DNA from: Prevotellaceae bacterium UBA4301
GTDB taxonomy: Bacteria; Bacteroidota; Bacteroidia; Bacteroidales; Bacteroidaceae
DNA length: 64,000 nucleotides
Assembly (NCBI GenBank): GCA_002395775.1
Contig: DGUV01000029.1
Coordinates: forward strand, 60,072-124,071
Direction of reading: 5' to 3'
The notes under the pieces are model-generated. The model ran no database searches, was not told the origin of the DNA, and worked only from the letters and a program-made list of their open reading frames with translations. A program made the translations under genes and the position numbers. How positions within the stretch are numbered: the stretch's first letter is position 1; the number at the start of each line of letters is the position of its first letter. Shown here piece after piece: positions 59,117 through 64,000 of this stretch.

Positions 59117-59377
59117 TTAACCGATTACCTTGATGTCTTTCCAATCACAATAGCCTTTCTCTACAGCCTGATTCAGGGCTGCGTCCAGACCTACCTTGTT
59201 AATCATGCGCAAGCCTGCAGCGCTGATGTTCAGCGTAATCCAGCAATCCTGCTCTACATAATAGAACTTCTTGGTGAACAAGTTGACATCAAACACACGC
59301 TTAGTGCGACGCTTCGAGTGAGAAACGTTGTTGCCAACCATGGCCTTCTTTCCGGTAATTTGACAAATCTTACTCAT
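59117..59377 (-). CDS. rpmB: 50S ribosomal protein L28
   Basis: An 86-residue protein: MSKICQITGKKAMVGNNVSH, SKRRTKRVFDVNL and AAGLRMINKVGLDAAL. First gene of the L28-L33-DUF4295 operon with a full-consensus promoter upstream. Confidence 0.97.
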   Translation of the reverse strand: MSKICQITGKKAMVGNNVSHSKRRTKRVFDVNLFTKKFYYVEQDCWITLNISAAGLRMINKVGLDAALNQAVEKGYCDWKDIKVIG

Positions 59378-59431
59378 TGTCTTAACTTCTTCTTTTTGCT
59401 ATCCTAATAGCTTTTTCCAAAAACAGCGCCG

Positions 59432-59463
59432 CAAAGGTACGAATTTTCCCCGATACGGCCAAA
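59432..59463 (-). promoter_or_regulatory. Promoter of rpmB-rpmG-DUF4295
   Basis: On the minus strand: TTTG (59460-59463), 20 bases, TACCTTTG (59432-59439). Leader of about 50 bases. Confidence 0.8.
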
Positions 59464-59502
59464 TGTTTCTCTACTTTTTTTCTTAAGCCAGAGCGTTGCC
59501 TA

Positions 59503-60528
59503 TTAGATTGTGACCCGACTGTAAGCGGGAGCTTCCATGGGACAAAAATCGTGGTCCTGATATTTGAAATACCCAGTAATGGCTATCATGGCGGCATTGT
59601 CGGTGGTGTAACTGAACTTAGGGATGAATACATTCCAATGGTATCGCTCGCCATACTCATGAAAGGCGTTGCGAAGTCCAGTGTTGGCACTCACGCCTCC
59701 GGCCACTGCCACCTGACGGATTTTGAGGTCACGGGCTGCAAGTTGAAGTTTCTTCATAAGTGTGTCAACGATAGCCTTTTCATAGGATGCAGCAAGGTCG
59801 TTGAGATGGTGCTGGACAAAATCCGGGTCGTCCTTCATCCAGTCGCGCAGGTTATACAAGAAAGAGGTCTTTAAGCCCGAGAATGAATAATCGTAGCCAG
59901 GGATGTGGGGCTTCGAAAACTGGAAGGCCAAGGGATCACCCTCACGAGCCAGGCGGTCGATGATAGGACCGCCAGGATACCCCAAGCCCATGACCTTTGC
60001 AGCCTTATCGATGGCTTCGCCCGCGGCATCGTCAATAGTTTGCCCGATGACCTGCATGTCGTTGTAGGCATTCACCTTGATAATCTGCGAGTTGCCACCA
60101 CTTACCAACAAACAGAGGAAGGGGAACTTGGGCGGATTGAACTCCGACGTGGGGTCCTTTATGAAATGTGCAAGCACATGGCCTTGCAGGTGATTGACCT
60201 CAATCATGGGAATGCCGAGTGAGGCCGCCATGCCTTTGGCAAAGGATACACCCACAAGCAGACTGCCCATCAAGCCAGGGCCGCGAGTGAAGGCTATGGC
60301 CGAGAGCTCTTCTCTGCCAACTCCTGCCCGCTTCAAAGCCTCTGACACCACTGGCACAATGTTTTGCTGATGAGCGCGGCTTGCCAGTTCGGGTACTACA
60401 CCGCCATAACTTTCATGAACGGCCTGACTTGCCGTAACGTTGCTCAGCAGAACACCATCTTTAACGACAGCAGCGCTGGTGTCGTCACACGAACTTTCGA
60501 TACCCAGTATTATGATACTCTTTTCCAT
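59503..60528 (-). CDS. tsaD: tRNA threonylcarbamoyladenosine transferase subunit TsaD
   Basis: A 341-residue enzyme for the t6A37 modification of tRNA. Metal histidines are in NHLQGHVLAH (near 110); the ATP-binding ASKH-fold motifs are IESSCDDTSAAVV, LVSGGNSQI and VAVAGGVSANTGLR. The ATG at 60528 shares one base with the map stop (TGATG); a TTG one codon upstream is an alternative. Full length. Confidence 0.96.
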   Translation of the reverse strand: MEKSIIILGIESSCDDTSAAVVKDGVLLSNVTASQAVHESYGGVVPELASRAHQQNIVPVVSEALKRAGVGREELSAIAFTRGPGLMGSLLVGVSFAKGMAASLGIPMIEVNHLQGHVLAHFIKDPTSEFNPPKFPFLCLLVSGGNSQIIKVNAYNDMQVIGQTIDDAAGEAIDKAAKVMGLGYPGGPIIDRLAREGDPLAFQFSKPHIPGYDYSFSGLKTSFLYNLRDWMKDDPDFVQHHLNDLAASYEKAIVDTLMKKLQLAARDLKIRQVAVAGGVSANTGLRNAFHEYGERYHWNVFIPKFSYTTDNAAMIAITGYFKYQDHDFCPMEAPAYSRVTI

Positions 60529-61400
60529 CAATGCGTCAAGATTTCAACTCCGTTTTCAGTCATCACATAGGTGTGCTCCCATTGAGCACTGGGCTCGTAG
60601 TCCTCTGTAACTACCGTCCATTCCGTTGGGTCATCAGCATCAAGACACACTTGCCAACGTCCCAAATTAATCATGGGCTCGATGGTGAATGTCATGCCGG
60701 GAACCAGCAACATGCCTGTTCCTTTATGACCATAGTGCTCAACGTCGGGCTCTTCGTGGAACTCCAGCCCCACCCCATGGCCACACAGGTCGCGAACTAC
60801 CGACATGTGGTTCTTGTGTGCATGGTTCTGAATGGCATTACCAATATCGCCCACATAGACATAGGGCTTAGAGCACACCTGCTCTCCAATCTTCAGGCAC
60901 TCCCAAGCTACATCCACCAATCTTTGCCATCGAGGTTCGGTCTTTCCTCCAATTACGAACATGCGGCTGGCATCGGCGTAATAGCCGTCGAGTATGGTGG
61001 TGCAATCTACATTGATGATGTCTCCCTCCTCCAGGATTTCCTCTTTCGAGGGAATACCATGACAAACAACATCATTGACGCTGGTGCAACAGGAGTTGGG
61101 GAATCCCTCATAGTTCAGGGGCGCAGGTATGCCCCCGTGCTGAGTAGTGTAGTTATATACAATTTGGTCAATCTCCCATGTCGTCATTCCAGGACGAATC
61201 TGTTCTGCCACGGTGTCCAGTACTGCCGTATTGAGGACACCCGCCCGCCGGATTCCTTCAATCTGCTCAGGCGTCTTGATAAGTTCACGGGTAGGCACCA
61301 GTTTGCCTCTCTGCTGGGCTTCCAGTATGCGACGGTCCATCTCCGTGAGGGGTTGCCCTTCGGGTACTAACCATTTATTCAGTTTCTTCTTTGCGGACAT
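60528..61400 (-). CDS. map: Methionine aminopeptidase, type I
   Basis: A 290-residue enzyme that removes the first methionine. Metal ligands are visible in INVDCTTILDGYYADASRMF, CGHGVGLEFHEEP, TFTIEPMIN and WTVVTEDYEPSAQWEHT. It has an N-terminal extension of about 40 residues (KKLNKWLVPEGQPL), as in other Bacteroidota. It is translationally coupled to tsaD. Confidence 0.95.
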   Translation of the reverse strand: MSAKKKLNKWLVPEGQPLTEMDRRILEAQQRGKLVPTRELIKTPEQIEGIRRAGVLNTAVLDTVAEQIRPGMTTWEIDQIVYNYTTQHGGIPAPLNYEGFPNSCCTSVNDVVCHGIPSKEEILEEGDIINVDCTTILDGYYADASRMFVIGGKTEPRWQRLVDVAWECLKIGEQVCSKPYVYVGDIGNAIQNHAHKNHMSVVRDLCGHGVGLEFHEEPDVEHYGHKGTGMLLVPGMTFTIEPMINLGRWQVCLDADDPTEWTVVTEDYEPSAQWEHTYVMTENGVEILTH

Positions 61401-61430
61401 TACGTATCAACATTACTTTATCATACGGAA

Positions 61431-61468
61431 AAGATTAACCAACCTCGGGGCTGAGGTTGATTAATCTT
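61431..61468 (-). terminator. Intrinsic terminator of the KDG operon
   Basis: Arms at 61431-61446 and 61453-61468 (AAGATTAAC.AACCTC against GAGGTTGATTAATCTT) with one mismatch, followed on the minus strand by TTTTCC. It also lies upstream of map. Confidence 0.85.
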
Positions 61469-61485
61469 GACCACAATATTAATAT

Positions 61486-62154
61486 TTATGCGCGCGCGAG
61501 GTTGATATAACCCAAAGCCTCACGACACTTATCTGTGATATACTGCCAATCTTGTGCCTCGACACGATCCTTGGGGAAGAGTTTCGAGCCCATGCCTACA
61601 CAATAGACACCAGCCTTAAACCACTTTGTGAGGTTCTCCTGTTCGGGGGCCACACCACCAGTCACCATAATCTTCGACCATGGCATGGGGGCTTTCAGGC
61701 CTTTCACCATGTTAGGGCCGACAACATCACCGGGGAACACCTTTGTGAGGTCGCAACCCAGCTCTTGTGCCTTACCTATCTCGCTTACGGTCATACATCC
61801 AGGGCAGTAGGGCACGAGACGACGGTTGCAGACAGGCGCAATCTCGGGATTGAAAAGCGGACCTACGACGAAGCAGGCTCCCAGCTGGATGTACATGGCT
61901 GCCGTGGGGGCATCCACTACACTACCGATGCCCAGTGCCAATTCAGGGCATTCTTTAGCTGCAAACTTCACGCATTCGGCAAAAACCTCTTGGGCAAAGT
62001 CGCCTCGGTTTGTAAACTCGAAGGCACGAACACCTCCCTCATAGCATGCCTTGATAACCTTCTTTGCTACCTCAGCGTCCTTGTGGTAGAAGACAGGCAC
62101 CATGCCCGTCTCACCTATCTTTTGCATTACTGCAAGCTTATCAAATTTTGCCAT
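61486..62154 (-). CDS. eda: KDPG/KHG-type aldolase
   Basis: A 222-residue class I aldolase: MVPVFYHKDAEVAKKVIKAC, EFTNRGDFAQEVF, IGSVVDAPTAAMYIQLGA, and the Schiff-base lysine region LTKVFPGDVVGP. It splits 2-keto-3-deoxy-6-phosphogluconate into pyruvate and glyceraldehyde-3-phosphate. It lies 6 bases after the sugar kinase that makes its substrate. Full length. Confidence 0.93.
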   Translation of the reverse strand: MAKFDKLAVMQKIGETGMVPVFYHKDAEVAKKVIKACYEGGVRAFEFTNRGDFAQEVFAECVKFAAKECPELALGIGSVVDAPTAAMYIQLGACFVVGPLFNPEIAPVCNRRLVPYCPGCMTVSEIGKAQELGCDLTKVFPGDVVGPNMVKGLKAPMPWSKIMVTGGVAPEQENLTKWFKAGVYCVGMGSKLFPKDRVEAQDWQYITDKCREALGYINLARA

Positions 62155-62160
62155 TTTGCT

Positions 62161-63180
62161 TTATCGTTGAACCCGACCGTTGGCGCTGCCACCAGCCAGA
62201 GCTTCCACTTCTTGTGTTGATACTAAGTTGAAATCGCCATTGATGGTGTGTTTCAGGGCACTTGCAGCTACAGCAAACTCAAGGGCCTCGCCCTGAGTCG
62301 GCTTAGTAAGCAATCCATGAATGAGGCCACCAGAGAAAGAGTCGCCGCCACCCACACGATCGATGATGGGGTTCAACTCGTAGCGCTTCGACTGATAGAA
62401 TTCCTTGCCGTCGAAGATGAGAGCCTTCCAACCATTATGAGTAGCAGAGAAGCTTTCGCGCAGGGTGCTGACTACATATTTGAAGCCAAATTCCTCGCGC
62501 ATCTGGCGGAAGATGCCTTCGTATCCGCTGGCATCCGTTTGACCGCCCTCAACATCAGCATCGGGCTTGAAACCGAGGCAGAGTTCGGCATCCTCTTCGT
62601 TTCCGATGCAGACATCTACATACTGCATCAGCGGACGCATCACTGAAATTGCTTTCTCGCTCGTCCACAGTTTCTTGCGGAAGTTCAAATCCACGCTCAC
62701 CGTGACGCCATGACGTTTGGCAGCCTCACAGGCAAGTTTGGTGAGCAGGGCTGCCTTGTCCGAGATGGCGGGGGTGATGCCACTCCAGTGGAACCACTGA
62801 GCATCCTGCATGATTTCGTCGAAGTCGAAATCCTCGGGGCTGGCTTCAGCTATACTTGAATGAGCACGGTCGTAAATAACCTTCGAAGGACGCATCGAGG
62901 CACCAGTCTCGGCATAGTATAATCCCACACGGTCACCACCACGGCTGATGTACTTGGTGTTGACTCCATAGCGGCGCAGCGCATTAACGGCAATCTGGCC
63001 AATCTCGTGAGTGGGCAACTTGGAGACGAAGTAAGCATCATGGCCAAAATTGGCAAGGGAGATGGCCACGTTGGCCTCTCCTCCGCCGGGGATGATGCGG
63101 AACGAATCACTTTGTATGAAACGGTCGTTTCCTTGAGGAGACAGGCGGAGCATAATCTCGCCCAATGTTACTATTTTCAT
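62161..63180 (-). CDS. kdgK: 2-keto-3-deoxygluconate kinase (PfkB family)
   Basis: A 339-residue sugar kinase: MKIVTLGEIMLRLSPQGNDR, PGGGEANVAISLANFGHDA, and the anion-hole motif DRVGGGDSFSGGLIHGL with the catalytic aspartate. With the aldolase downstream it completes breakdown of 2-keto-3-deoxygluconate from uronic acids. The kinase's exact sugar is inferred from this pairing. Confidence 0.92.
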   Translation of the reverse strand: MKIVTLGEIMLRLSPQGNDRFIQSDSFRIIPGGGEANVAISLANFGHDAYFVSKLPTHEIGQIAVNALRRYGVNTKYISRGGDRVGLYYAETGASMRPSKVIYDRAHSSIAEASPEDFDFDEIMQDAQWFHWSGITPAISDKAALLTKLACEAAKRHGVTVSVDLNFRKKLWTSEKAISVMRPLMQYVDVCIGNEEDAELCLGFKPDADVEGGQTDASGYEGIFRQMREEFGFKYVVSTLRESFSATHNGWKALIFDGKEFYQSKRYELNPIIDRVGGGDSFSGGLIHGLLTKPTQGEALEFAVAASALKHTINGDFNLVSTQEVEALAGGSANGRVQR

Positions 63181-63220
63181 ATTGTCAACGGTTAATGTTT
63201 ATGTTTACCAGTTAGGGGAG

Positions 63221-64000
63221 TTAGTTTTTGATATTGGGTTCTTCGAGGCCGATGCCCTTGCGCTTGTCAACTACCTTGAGTACGAGACCCAGCAACAGGG
63301 CTGCAACACCCAGACAAGCCAGCATCACAAGCGGAGCTGTGTAATTGAATTGTGTGGGGTCGGTGACACCGGGATTCGTAGCGTCGAGCACCTTACCGAT
63401 AAGCAGAGGGAAGAGCCAAAGGCCAATGTTCTGAATCCAAAAAATAAGCGCATAGGCACTACCGATAACCTTGGCATCCACCAACTTGGGGACACTGGGC
63501 CACAAAGAGGCGGGAACCAGTGAGAAACTGCTACCAAGAACCAGGATGGTGACGTAGGCAATGATGATGCCGCCAACTGCCGAACCCTTGAACAAGGGAA
63601 GAATGAAGGCAAAGGTGAGGTGGCAGCCAATCAAGAGCAAACTGCCCAGGATGAGCATGGAAGCAGCCTTTCCCTTGTGATCGACATAACTGCCGAGGAT
63701 GGGCGTGATGAGAACTGCCAACAGAGGGAATACAGCAAAGATGCTCTCGGCAGACTGACGCATGTAACCCATGTAGCAATAGCATATGAGTGACAGAATG
63801 GAGAGGCTGAGTAATGTGTACTTCAAGCCCTTACTCTTCTGGAAGTTGCTGGCAAAACCGGCAATGGCCACTACGAGCATGATGACGTACTGAATGATGG
63901 TAACCTGGCTGCTGGCCCAGAAAGAGTCGGCTGCAGGAGCTGTAAGCGTAAGGTTACACTGGAGCATGTTGACTGCATACTTCTGGAAGGGGAAGATGGC
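63221..64000 (-). CDS. MFS transporter, C-terminal part (5' end outside window)
   Basis: The frame is open to the window edge, giving about 259 residues with at least seven hydrophobic helices. A loop GSYVDHKGKAASM recalls the MFS motif between helices. It lies 40 bases upstream of kdgK on the same strand, so it probably imports a uronic acid or KDG-like compound for that pathway. The start codon is not in the window. Confidence 0.85.
   Translation of the reverse strand, partial: AIFPFQKYAVNMLQCNLTLTAPAADSFWASSQVTIIQYVIMLVVAIAGFASNFQKSKGLKYTLLSLSILSLICYCYMGYMRQSAESIFAVFPLLAVLITPILGSYVDHKGKAASMLILGSLLLIGCHLTFAFILPLFKGSAVGGIIIAYVTILVLGSSFSLVPASLWPSVPKLVDAKVIGSAYALIFWIQNIGLWLFPLLIGKVLDATNPGVTDPTQFNYTAPLVMLACLGVAALLLGLVLKVVDKRKGIGLEEPNIKN

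Overview
The window is one contiguous piece of a Bacteroidales genome, most likely Prevotella or a close Prevotellaceae relative. The evidence is: promoters of the Bacteroidota type (TTTG, about 20 bases, then TAnnTTTG) before many genes; a type IX secretion factor (PorD) and two exported proteins ending in a GLYI/GRR-like sorting tail; families largely confined to this phylum (DUF4295, DUF3127, DUF4301, DUF5063, DUF5687, HU-HIG, smalltalk, GH109); and the order DUF4295-L33-L28. No tRNA, rRNA, CRISPR array or insertion sequence was found.

Layout. 1-1812: end of a secreted starch-binding protein and an SLC45-type sugar transporter. 2009-2428: a DUF3127 protein with an SSB-like tail. 2631-14543: a long plus-strand run (dnaN, DnaQ-like exonuclease, coaBC, porD, recN, protease-like/TPR protein, tilS, PL11 rhamnogalacturonan lyase). 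22995-14551: a long minus-strand run (DUF5063, RNase D-like exonuclease, rlmI, nucleoside transporter, rsmE, DUF4836, an ABC ATPase and permease, comF). 23154-29408: ftsK, lolA-like, trxB, a DUF5687 exporter and its ATPase. 29541-33090: DUF4332, rpmA-rplU, a GH109-like oxidoreductase and a phosphatase. 35347-33104: an unusual cassette of a YbjN-like protein, a small membrane protein and an FtsZ-family protein.

Accessory island, about 35.4-46.04 kb. On the minus strand it has an HU-HIG DNA-binding protein with a long structured leader, followed by a 35-residue smalltalk peptide. On the plus strand it has a single-chain type ISP/IIG restriction-modification enzyme in a tight operon with two unknown proteins. 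These two share a short motif (NHFEAGS..QVFNG), at the C-terminus of one and the N-terminus of the next. After a strong terminator come an unknown 148-residue protein, a DUF3987 primase/helicase-like protein, a small hypothetical protein and a P5-like lytic protein. GTGTCA iteron-like repeats lie at two places in the island and a perfect 16-bp-arm palindrome at one. No integrase or attachment repeats were seen. This is the region most likely to hold something undescribed.

46055-64000 returns to core genes: a TPR protein, def, ruvX, a SPOR lipoprotein, a YtxH/holin-like trio, DUF4301, a relA with a dead hydrolase domain, a membrane-anchored HU-LysM protein beside a plain HU, rimO-ftsY, DUF4295-rpmG-rpmB, map-tsaD, and a 2-keto-3-deoxygluconate operon (transporter, kinase, aldolase). 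The lyase at one end and the KDG genes at the other suggest pectin use.
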